6,505 bases of DNA from an uncultured Lentisphaeria bacterium. Lineage in GTDB: Bacteria > Verrucomicrobiota > Lentisphaeria > Victivallales > UBA1829. The notes beneath the pieces are model-generated. The model had not been told where the DNA came from. It saw only the letters and a list, made by a program, of their open reading frames with translations, and did not search any database. Made by a program: the position numbers and the translations under genes. Below, piece after piece: positions 1 through 5,344 of the stretch; the first letter of the stretch is position 1; every line of letters begins with the position of its first letter. The stretch is taken from positions 1 to 6,505 of the forward strand of contig CAJKAR010000087.1 of the NCBI GenBank assembly GCA_905197955.1, written 5' to 3'.

Positions 1-947
1 GTTCGGCCGGATTGTTGTCGATGTTTAACCGGGCATCTTTCAGGAATTTCTTGAGCTCCTCTTCGATATTCAGGGCATAAGAGACGGCTTGGGCGACAAG
101 GGAGGTCGGCCGTTCCGACTCCTTGAGTACCCGGCACTGCTCAAAAAATTCCCGGACGAACTTCTGCGACTGCCGACGTGCATTTTTCCGCTCTTGAAAG
201 AGTGCGGTTTCCGTACCCTTCTTTTCCGCCCGCTCTTTTGCGACACGCTCAATTTGGTAGAGTTCCTGTATAATTTTCAACAGAGGCTCAGCTTTTCCAT
301 ATCCGTTTTCAACGGCTTGCAGAAAGCGTCGCCGGACATGCGCCCAGCAACAGGCAACCTCGCAGTCCAGTTTTTCATAGGCTGCGTAAGAATCTCTGAT
401 GATTGTTCCGGAGTAGTCTCCGAGCAGACTTTCTGCAACATCCCGGGATCGGGATGGCGAAAAGTGAAAAGCGATCATTGGCGGCCCGACTCCAGTCAAT
501 CGGCACCACAAGTAAGCCTGCTTGCACTTCTTTGCCCCCTTGACCATCAATTTGATGAATGTCTCATCCGCATGGAGGATGTCACACTGCATAATCCGGT
601 CAACCATCCGCTCATAAAGGGGCTGCAAGGCGCCTGCCGTGCGTTTGTAGAGATCTTCCAGAGTAGATGGAGCCACCGGCAATCCATCGTTGCTGAACAT
701 CCGTGCCTGGCGTTCCAGAGGGATGGCATTCTCCATTGTCTGCAACCACCTTGGCGATGAAAGAGACATCATAACGAGTTCTGCCGCTGACCGAATCGAA
801 AACATCTCCCGGAGCAGGAGCCGTAACAACACCGCGCAGCGTGTCCGAGGGATCGGCATATTTGGCGCGTTTGAAATGAATCACATACAACCCGGTTCGA
901 TAAGCGATCCGTTCGCTTTCTTCATAACCGATCAGCACCATTCCCAC
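1..947 (-). pseudogene. IS66-family transposase (TnpC), frameshifted and 5'-truncated, running off the left edge
   Basis: Reading the minus strand leftwards gives a clear IS66 transposase. From about 734 down to base 2 one frame encodes MENAIPLERQARMFSNDG, then HADETFIKLMV (first catalytic Asp at 566-568), IIRDSYAAYEKLDC (second Asp at 392-394), the conserved ACCWAHVRRRF stretch, and LNIDNNPAE, whose last Glu (2-4) is the third catalytic residue. The segment before it, IGYEESERIAYRTGLYVIH through SFIAKVVAD, lies in another frame (about 738-947), so a net shift of one base (insertion of 1 or loss of 2) lies near 737. The usual amino-terminal coiled coil, helix-turn-helix and CxxC zinc region are absent: upstream of about 945 the sequence becomes unrelated and reaches a stop at 1014-1016. 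The DDE triad is intact but the gene is broken twice, so I call it a pseudogene. The carboxyl end lies outside the window. No slippery heptamer is seen at the shift. Confidence 0.9.
1..947 (-). mobile_element. Remnant of an IS66-family insertion sequence
   Basis: This is the extent of IS66-derived sequence visible here. The accessory genes tnpA and tnpB, the amino-terminal part of tnpC and the corresponding terminal inverted repeat should lie to the right of position 947 but are missing. Instead the sequence passes directly into the middle of an unrelated plus-strand gene. This implies a deletion or recombination that removed the element's 5' part together with the head of that gene. The right boundary is approximate (about 935-950). 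Confidence 0.75.
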
Positions 948-1326
948 GCCGGGCGCGGAGGCGTTCTGCGATGCCGGATTCTGGGCAAATGCCGTCGGGA
1001 AGTATGCGGAGTCTTATGAACTCTACCTTGCCTCGAAAACCTGGCCCCAGCGGGCAATGGAAATCGCTCTCCATCGACTGAATGATCCGGAAAAGGCCCT
1101 GACCGCCGCGACCCTGATTTGTGAAAGAACGTATTCGATCGAAATTGTCAAATCGGTTGTCCGAATGACCGTTGAAAAACTCTGCGGGAACTCCGCGGTC
1201 AACGCGGCGGAAATGAAAACTTTTCTGCAGAATGTAAACCGAAAATATTCGCCCCAGCTGATTAATGACAAGGCAGCGTGGGAACCGATAATCGCTCAGG
1301 TCCGGACGGTTCTGGAGACCTATTGA
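943..1326 (+). pseudogene. 5'-truncated gene of unknown function, first gene of the lipoprotein operon
   Basis: An open frame runs from the IS66 junction to a TGA at 1324-1326. The part before the first in-frame ATG (1057) already reads like protein (GAEAFCDAGFWANAVGKYAE, then SYELYLASKTWPQRAMEI). The gene therefore most likely began further left and lost its start when the IS66 remnant was joined to it. ATG 1057 has no Shine-Dalgarno sequence in front of it. The remaining roughly 128 residues look all-helical and soluble, with paired Trp/Tyr and Ala-rich helices that could be TPR-like, and end in WEPIIAQVRTVLETY. I do not recognise the family. It lies in the same direction as the next three genes, 56 bases upstream, and was probably co-transcribed with them. 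Confidence 0.6.
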
Positions 1327-1337
1327 CGGGAAAAAAA

Positions 1338-1362
1338 CGGACGCGGATATCCCCCGCGTCCG
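1338..1362. other. Intercistronic 9-bp GC hairpin with A-tract on its 5' side
   Basis: CGGACGCGG (1338-1346) and CCGCGTCCG (1354-1362) pair perfectly around a 7-base loop, directly after seven A residues (1331-1337). Read on the plus strand it is a stable stem between two cistrons with no U-tract, so it could protect or separate mRNA segments. Read on the minus strand the stem is followed by seven T residues, the form of an intrinsic terminator, although no minus-strand gene clearly ends here. Confidence 0.6.
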
Positions 1363-1382
1363 GTCACAGAATGAGGTGAAAA

Positions 1383-1835
1383 ATGAATGATCCATGCGCA
1401 ACTCCGGAGGAGATCGCCCGCCTCCGGGAGCAATGCCTTGCCTATAATCTGGAGGGGGTTGACATTCTGTCAAAATACACGAATTCAGCTCTCGCACTCG
1501 ATGTTTACAACGGCGCTGGGCCTGACAGCTGGATCCCGGCGGCACGGGAGATCCTTACGAAGGCAATGTCGCTGTTTTCTCCAGCCGTGCTGATCCATGA
1601 CGCTCAATATACTGAGTCAAATGGCAGCCGGGAGGATTTCGAGGAGACCGTTCGCTGCTGGACAGTAAACACCCGCAAAATTTTCGACGCGGAATTTCCG
1701 CTCTGGACACTGAAAATGCTCAAACGGACATACCGTGTCGAGCGCGCCTATTGGTGGGGAGTCATGAAAACCAGCAACGCCGCGATCGCAACGGAGACCG
1801 CGTTCGAGGCTTACCAAGCCGCTGCAAGGCAGTGA
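1383..1835 (+). CDS. Hypothetical 150-residue protein with phospholipase A2-like GxGP...HDxxY pattern
   Basis: The start at 1383 follows GAGGTGA (1373-1379). The spacing is short, but no better start exists. The product has no signal peptide or membrane segment. Two features stand out: a Gly-rich loop YNGAGP (residues 42-47) and, 25 residues later, LIHDAQY (70-76), followed by an acidic/aromatic helix (REDFEETVRCW) and a basic C-terminal half with TYRVERAYWWG. The order Gly-rich loop, then His-Asp-x-x-Tyr, resembles the calcium loop and catalytic dyad of small phospholipase A2-type domains such as the capsid-borne enzymes of parvoviruses. That is a motif-level analogy, not a family assignment. 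The gene lies 16 bases before a lipoprotein gene, in what looks like a phage- or element-borne operon, where a membrane-active enzyme would make sense. The gene is firm; the function is speculative. Confidence 0.82.
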   Translation: MNDPCATPEEIARLREQCLAYNLEGVDILSKYTNSALALDVYNGAGPDSWIPAAREILTKAMSLFSPAVLIHDAQYTESNGSREDFEETVRCWTVNTRKIFDAEFPLWTLKMLKRTYRVERAYWWGVMKTSNAAIATETAFEAYQAAARQ

Positions 1836-1851
1836 AAAAAAAAGAACAAAA

Positions 1852-2259
1852 ATGCGTAAACTGATTTTATTTTTTCTTTGCGGAACTCTTGGCGTACTGC
1901 TCTCCGCCTGCGCCTCGACGGGGTCGACGATTTACACATACGATTCGGAGGGGAGAGTTACACAGAAGACTGTCACGTCGGAAAGCGTTGTCAAAACGAT
2001 CACCGATTCGACGAAAGGGAAAACAATTATAGCGTGGGACAACTCATGGCTGGCCGGGATTTCAGCAAGTACAGCAACAGCGGAAGATCCAACACCGACG
2101 GTAAAAATCCTTGTCGGTCGCAATGACAAGGGCTTTATCAACGTGTTGCCGCAGCATGACATTTCGGTGTTTAAAGAGATTATTCCGGCGATCCGGGCCG
2201 GTGATTTGAGCGCCGGGCTCACAGGAGTAACAGCAACAAAACAGGAGGGCGAAAAATGA
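1852..2259 (+). CDS. Small putative lipoprotein, 135 residues
   Basis: The product starts with a classical lipoprotein signal: MRK, a hydrophobic core (LILFFLCGTLGVLL) and the lipobox LSAC with the lipidated Cys at residue 20. It should be cleaved by signal peptidase II and anchored in a membrane. The mature part begins ASTGSTIYTYDSEGRVTQK, a Thr/Ser-rich, probably beta-stranded region, then KTIIAWDNSWLAG, TAEDPTPTVKILVGRNDKG and a short amphipathic helix ending in a Lys/Glu tail. I do not recognise the family. The only ATG is at 1852; the leader before it is A-rich with no proper Shine-Dalgarno sequence, so translation may depend on coupling to the gene ending at 1835. Its stop overlaps the next start (ATGA). 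A lipoprotein between a possible lipase and other small genes would fit a phage lysis or superinfection module, but this is inference. Confidence 0.85.
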   Translation: MRKLILFFLCGTLGVLLSACASTGSTIYTYDSEGRVTQKTVTSESVVKTITDSTKGKTIIAWDNSWLAGISASTATAEDPTPTVKILVGRNDKGFINVLPQHDISVFKEIIPAIRAGDLSAGLTGVTATKQEGEK

Positions 2260-2396
2260 GCAAATGCGGAGCGAAAACGGAGATCTACTCCAGAGTCTGC
2301 GGTTATTTCAGACCCGTTTCCAACTGGAACAAGGGCAAGAAGGAGGAGTTCAAAGAGCGGAAAACCTTTTTGATCAAGAAGGGCCTGCCGAATTAA
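2256..2396 (+). CDS. 46-residue stand-alone NrdD-type glycyl-radical domain protein
   Basis: ATG 2256 overlaps the preceding stop as ATGA and is preceded at ideal distance by AGGAGG (2243-2248), the best ribosome site of the operon. The TAA at 2394-2396 lies in the loop of the terminator hairpin. The 46 residues match only the extreme carboxyl end of anaerobic (class III) ribonucleotide reductase NrdD: EIYSRVCGYFRPVSNWNKGK, then an EEFKERKTF tail. E. coli NrdD has RVCGYLG at the same place, and Gly681 there carries the catalytic glycyl radical; the equivalent here is Gly16. Of the four zinc-binding Cys of the NrdD tail, only Cys4, beside a Gly, is retained. Everything else of NrdD (about 650 residues) is absent. 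It could act as a replaceable radical-bearing part, by analogy with GrcA/YfiD for pyruvate formate-lyase, or simply be a structural or zinc-ribbon relic. The similarity is strong; the role is inferred. Confidence 0.85.
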   Translation: MSKCGAKTEIYSRVCGYFRPVSNWNKGKKEEFKERKTFLIKKGLPN

Positions 2397-2410
2397 CGGC
2401 GGGCCTTTTT
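2382..2410 (+). terminator. Intrinsic terminator of the lipoprotein / NrdD-like operon
   Basis: GGCCTGCCG (2382-2390) pairs with CGGCGGGCC (2397-2405) through nine pairs, one of them G-U, around the loop AATTAA, followed by five T residues (2406-2410). The stop codon of the 46-residue gene sits inside the loop. Confidence 0.88.
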
Positions 2411-2414
2411 CATT

Positions 2415-2609
2415 TTAAATAAATGTGTAAAGTGTTTTTATCAAATTGAAACAAGAGGTTTGCGCAAAAACTGTCGCTTGTGAGCAAACTGTTTTTCCCT
2501 TCCTGCGCAAACCGTTTCGCACACAATAAATATCGTTCAGTTTCACTCCACCGGGAGAATGTGCGGCAATCCATAAAATCCGGTCGCACCGTTCAATGGT
2601 CTGCACCAT
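2415..2609 (-). pseudogene. Truncated IclR-type transcription regulator (helix-turn-helix head only)
   Basis: Sixty-four codons from ATG 2609 to TAA 2415-2417. The start, MVQTIERCDRILWIAAHS then PGGVKLNDI, has the layout of the first helices of IclR-family winged helix-turn-helix domains (VQSLERALRIL...GLSLTEIA). The end, TSCFNLIKTLYTFI, resembles the recognition helix and following turn (KSTVFNLLKTL). Between them lie about 23 residues where the family has about 9; the extra stretch coincides with three degenerate GCGCAAACTGTTT-like repeats. The wing and the whole effector-binding domain are missing, and the reading frame stops next to the neighbouring operon's terminator, as if that operon had replaced the rest. 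A plausible promoter precedes it. I read it as a remnant rather than a working regulator. The assignment rests on motif resemblance alone; a chance open frame is the alternative. Confidence 0.5.
2457..2517. repeat. Three degenerate GCGCAAACTGTTT repeats with a 10-bp inverted pair
   Basis: Copies on the plus strand are GCGCAAAAACTGT (2462-2474), GAGCAAACTGTTT (2482-2494) and GCGCAAACCGTTT (2505-2517), spaced 20 and 23 bases, about two helix turns. The outer two also form a perfect inverted pair, GGTTTGCGCA (2457-2466) and TGCGCAAACC (2504-2513). They lie inside the IclR-like remnant, where its protein is longer than the family. Either local duplication or a protein-binding array could explain them. 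Confidence 0.6.
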
Positions 2610-2655
2610 AATGATACTCTTTCATTAATGATGAAAATATTATTGTTTATAATAA

Positions 2656-2684
2656 AATATAATACTGATAATAATAAAAATCAA
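2656..2684 (-). promoter_or_regulatory. Candidate sigma-70 type promoter for the IclR-like remnant
   Basis: On the minus strand TTGATT (2684-2679) and TATATT (2661-2656) are separated by exactly 17 bases. Transcription would begin near 2649, about 40 bases before the ATG at 2609. The same two hexamers with the same spacing occur in front of the AraC-family gene. The surroundings are very AT-rich, so chance matches are possible. Confidence 0.45.
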
Positions 2685-2752
2685 GAGCGGAATGAAAAAT
2701 CAACCGGGAATTTTCTGATGATTGTCAGGAGAATCGACGTCGGGACGGTTTC

Positions 2753-2858
2753 GGAAAGCTCTGTCCGTTCCGGTATGTTGTCCGCCTGTGGAGGACTGGG
2801 AGCTTTCCTGTAGCCATTGTTTCGGCTTTCCTGTATTTGGGAATTTCCGGATCCGGAA
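2753..2858. repeat. Inverted and direct repeats downstream of the AraC-family gene
   Basis: The stretch between 2610 and 2861 holds no gene that I can support. In it: a 9-bp inverted pair GGAAAGCTC (2753-2761) / GAGCTTTCC (2800-2808); an 11-bp direct repeat GCTTTCCTGTA (2802-2812 and 2825-2835, 23 bases apart); and a perfect 14-bp palindrome TTCCGGATCCGGAA (2845-2858), 3 bases beyond the regulator's stop. None is followed by a T-tract, so no convincing terminator is seen for the regulator. Confidence 0.55.
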
Positions 2859-2861
2859 TGA

Positions 2862-3680
2862 TCACAGATTGTTCTTCCGCACCTCCAGCGGAGTAGCTCC
2901 AAGTGCGCGTTTGATAAATCGCGTAAACGTGCGGGATTCGGAAAAGCCGCAGCGGAGCGCGACTTCGCGGACAGGGGCGTCCGTTCCGTGCAGGAGCGCC
3001 ACTGCCTGTTCCAGGCGGCAGTCCAGAATGTAACGTCCCGGAGTTTTGCCTGTGTATTCGCGGAAAAGATTGATCAGACGATTCTTTGAAATATGAAGCG
3101 ATTCGCTCAGTGAGTCGACATTGAAGAACGGGTCGTAAAGCTGGATCGTGATAAGTTCCAGTGCTTGTTTTGCGATTTTTTCGCCTCTGCTTGAGCAACT
3201 TGTTCCAGCGGAGTATGCGAGCAGTTCCATAATGAGAGCCGCTGATTTGCGTACAAGAAAAGAGTCGTTTTCGCTGATGATGCGTTCCAGTTCCGCAAAA
3301 CGTTCGGCAGGGTACGGTTGGAGTGCGTGCTGGAGGCGTGGATACCGGTAGGAAAGCAGAAACGCTTCGGCAAATGGTCCGTCGAAACAGAGCCAGCGCA
3401 ATTTCCAGGTTTTGGAAAGAGCATAGCGCAGATGCCGTTCACCGGGCAAGTAGAAGAATACATCGTTTTTATGGATTTGGAATTTCTGTTCATAAAGAAC
3501 GACTTCTCCAATGCCTTCGAGTCCCCAGATGATTTCCACAAAGGATTTTATCGCCGCTTCAGATAGTGCTTTTTGTCCTTTTTCCAATGTGCTTATCCCT
3601 GTGCCATTAGGGTAAAACGGGAGTGAAACACGTTGGTCGATCTGCAAATTTGAACGTGTATAAGATGTGTTTTCCTGCAT
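2862..3680 (-). CDS. AraC-family transcriptional regulator, probably of the divergent GH5 operon
   Basis: A 272-residue protein of normal size for the family. ATG 3680 is preceded on the minus strand by GGAG with a spacing of 7 bases (core at 3687-3690). Residues about 15-100 form a cupin-like sensor half (VVLYEQKFQIHKNDVFFYLP then GERHLRYAL), typical of AraC proteins that bind sugars. Residues about 170-272 hold the double helix-turn-helix. The first unit is around VDSLSESLHISKNRLINLF, followed by REYTGKTPGRYILDCRLEQA; the second is VREVALRCGFSESRTFTRFI, followed by KRALGATPLEVR. The GFSESRTFTRFIKRALGATP stretch matches the AraC signature closely. It should bind DNA as a dimer and activate transcription when its ligand is present. 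It lies back to back with the GH5-pseudopilin operon across a 167-base gap with overlapping promoters, which makes that operon its likely target. The ligand cannot be read from the sequence. Confidence 0.93.
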   Translation of the reverse strand: MQENTSYTRSNLQIDQRVSLPFYPNGTGISTLEKGQKALSEAAIKSFVEIIWGLEGIGEVVLYEQKFQIHKNDVFFYLPGERHLRYALSKTWKLRWLCFDGPFAEAFLLSYRYPRLQHALQPYPAERFAELERIISENDSFLVRKSAALIMELLAYSAGTSCSSRGEKIAKQALELITIQLYDPFFNVDSLSESLHISKNRLINLFREYTGKTPGRYILDCRLEQAVALLHGTDAPVREVALRCGFSESRTFTRFIKRALGATPLEVRKNNL

Positions 3681-3725
3681 TTGACGCTCCGGTGATAATT
3701 GATACTTTATTAAATTTTAAATCCC

Positions 3726-3754
3726 TTGTTTTTTTTGATGAAATATATTATAAT
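3726..3754 (+). promoter_or_regulatory. Candidate promoter of the GH5-pseudopilin operon
   Basis: TTGTTT (3726-3731), 17 bases, then a consensus TATAAT (3749-3754). Transcription would start near 3761, leaving a leader of about 87 bases. The weak -35 element fits a promoter that needs an activator such as the neighbouring AraC protein. The Shine-Dalgarno AAGGA (3834-3838) lies 9 bases before ATG 3848. Confidence 0.5.
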
Positions 3755-3770
3755 TACGGAAGGAAATCAA
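3742..3770 (-). promoter_or_regulatory. Candidate promoter of the AraC-family gene
   Basis: On the minus strand TTGATT (3770-3765), 17 bases, TATATT (3747-3742). The start would be near 3735 with a leader of about 55 bases. It overlaps the opposing GH5 promoter, so the two could not be occupied by RNA polymerase at once. Confidence 0.45.
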
Positions 3771-3795
3771 TCGTAAATTTGTTCCGGGCCTGAAC

Positions 3796-3814
3796 TTTTC
3801 CGATTTTTTCCGAT
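3796..3814 (+). promoter_or_regulatory. Tandem TTTTCCGAT repeat in the GH5 leader, possible operator
   Basis: TTTTCCGAT occurs at 3796-3804 and again at 3806-3814, exactly 10 bases apart and so on one face of the helix. If transcription starts near 3761 the repeat lies within the leader, so it could be a downstream operator or an mRNA element. AraC-family half-sites are more often about 21 bases apart, so this is tentative. Confidence 0.35.
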
Positions 3815-3847
3815 AACAGGTAACAACTATTATAAGGATTTTTTCGC

Positions 3848-5344
3848 ATGATGAGAAAAATAATCTTGGGGGCAATTTTTGCCTGTGGCATCTTTTTGCT
3901 GTCCGATGCTTTCTGCGCAGAAGCGCTCGCGCCGCTTCACGTTGAGGGAAACAAAGTTATGGCGAATGGAAAACCGATTCGTCTGCGCGGAATCAACTGG
4001 GGCTGGTGGCAGCTGGAGGGAACTCGCTATACCGAAAATGATATGAAACGCTGCGCGGAATGGGGTGCAAACGTTATCCGTCTGCCCTTTTTCTGGGACC
4101 GTTTTGTCCTGCCCGGAACTGTTCAGCTCGACGAGCAGAAAGTCAAAGCGATGGATGAGGTCATCGGATGGGCGGGAAAATATGGGATCTATGTCATTCT
4201 CGACATGCATGATGTTCCGGGCGGAAAAGCAAAAGAGCACTGCGGCATTTACAAGAATAAGAAAGATCTCAGCAATTTTATTGCTCTTTGGCAGCAGTTC
4301 GCGCGCCGCTACGGCAATGTTACCACCGTTGCCGCGTACGAACTCATGAATGAGCCTGATACATTGCCGAATAATCATGCTCTCTATCAGAAAACCGTGA
4401 AAGCGGTTATTGACGGCATCCGCAAAGTCGACTCGGACAAAATGCTTGTTGTCTCCGGTGATGATGGCAGCATTCATCAAACCAGTCTTGACAAATTCGC
4501 CAAACAGGATGATCCGAACGTTCTCTACACCTTTCATTATTATCAGGGATCATGGCCGGCCGACTGGCTCGGCAACTCCGGTGAACGCGACGGCGTCTCC
4601 GGCTCGCTTCCATGGACATGGTATGAACGGGTCTACAAACTGGACCACCCCGAAAAATCCCCGGCAAAGGTCCGGTTGATGCTCCGTTCTGATGTCAACA
4701 GCGGGACTGCGTGGTTCGACGACGTGTCTGTAACGGATGTCAAGACCGGGAAGGTCCTCGGAAAATGGTCGTTTGACAAGGGACCGGAAACATTCAAAAA
4801 AGAGCGTGGGGAACTTCCTTCCGAATTTTATGACAAAGCGGTCGGACATGATGCTCCGGGTTCGCTGGCTGTTCGCGGGACAACCGAATATCACGGCTGG
4901 ATCAGTCCGGAAATCCCTGTCCGTCATGGCGCGGAACTTAAAGTTTCCGGCTGGATTAAAACGAAAAACGCGACAGGAAACTCTTATCTCGGCATTTGTT
5001 GGATGGGGCTTGAACTCATGACGCGGAATTCGATCCGTCAGGCGTTGAAAACGACGGCGGAATTTGCCCGCAAGTACAATGTTCCCGTCTTCGTCGGGGA
5101 ATTCGCCGTGGAGCGTCAGGTCGGACCGGAAGGTTATCAGGCGAGAACCACTGCGGACCGTATCGCCATTTTTGAAGAGCTCGGTTATCACTGGGCTTAT
5201 TGGAATTTCCGTGAAACAACGGATCCGAATACCATGGCGCTTCATGCTCAACGGCGCGATGGCAAGGATTATCCGATCAACGAACCTCTGCTTGAATCTT
5301 TGAAAGGCGGCTGGTCTCTGAACAAACAGGTGAATCCAAAATGA
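3848..5344 (+). CDS. Secreted GH5-family glycoside hydrolase with an inserted carbohydrate-binding domain
   Basis: The 498 residues start with a Sec signal (MMRK, hydrophobic IILGAIFACGIFLL, likely cleavage after AFCA near residue 24). A GH5 (clan A) TIM barrel follows: strand 1 PIRLRGINWGWW (43-54), strand 2 ANVIRLPFFWD (74-84), strand 3 GIYVILDMHD (113-122), strand 4 AAYELMNEP with acid/base Glu169, strand 6 LYTFHYY (226-232), strand 7 VPVFVGEFA with nucleophile Glu418, strand 8 HWAYWNF (448-454). It should hydrolyse beta-1,4-glucan, mannan or a similar glycan with retention; the substrate cannot be read here. Between strands 6 and 7, about 145 residues (about 240-387) are inserted; they look like a CBM4/9-type jelly roll (SGTAWFDDVSV 285-295, ELKVSGWIKTK 363-373), and this explains the length beyond the usual 320 or so. 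A second Met at 3851 is an equal start candidate. The stop overlaps the pseudopilin start. Confidence 0.93.
   Translation: MMRKIILGAIFACGIFLLSDAFCAEALAPLHVEGNKVMANGKPIRLRGINWGWWQLEGTRYTENDMKRCAEWGANVIRLPFFWDRFVLPGTVQLDEQKVKAMDEVIGWAGKYGIYVILDMHDVPGGKAKEHCGIYKNKKDLSNFIALWQQFARRYGNVTTVAAYELMNEPDTLPNNHALYQKTVKAVIDGIRKVDSDKMLVVSGDDGSIHQTSLDKFAKQDDPNVLYTFHYYQGSWPADWLGNSGERDGVSGSLPWTWYERVYKLDHPEKSPAKVRLMLRSDVNSGTAWFDDVSVTDVKTGKVLGKWSFDKGPETFKKERGELPSEFYDKAVGHDAPGSLAVRGTTEYHGWISPEIPVRHGAELKVSGWIKTKNATGNSYLGICWMGLELMTRNSIRQALKTTAEFARKYNVPVFVGEFAVERQVGPEGYQARTTADRIAIFEELGYHWAYWNFRETTDPNTMALHAQRRDGKDYPINEPLLESLKGGWSLNKQVNPK

Noticed and set aside
89..760. A 223-codon plus-strand open frame
   Set aside because: It lies opposite the IS66 transposase, whose minus-strand reading contains the DDE catalytic residues and family motifs; this frame has no recognisable features.
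690..1019. A 109-codon plus-strand open frame crossing the IS66 junction
   Set aside because: It overlaps both the transposase and the truncated gene in another frame, and its product shows no known motif.
922..1545. A 207-codon minus-strand open frame
   Set aside because: It is antisense to two plus-strand genes whose own frames look like proteins; it crosses the GC hairpin at 1338-1362 and reads as low-complexity basic sequence.
2462..2517. Three spaced repeats considered as a short CRISPR array
   Set aside because: The units are only about 13 bases, imperfect, with 7-10 base gaps, and there are no cas genes nearby.
2628..2813. A 61-codon plus-strand open frame in the AT-rich gap
   Set aside because: It lacks a ribosome site, has a composition dominated by Asn/Lys/Ile from AT-rich DNA followed by antisense of regulator 3' flank, and matches nothing recognisable.
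3830..4537. A 235-codon minus-strand open frame inside the GH5 gene
   Set aside because: It is a shadow of the GH5 coding strand; the plus-strand frame has catalytic motifs and a signal peptide.
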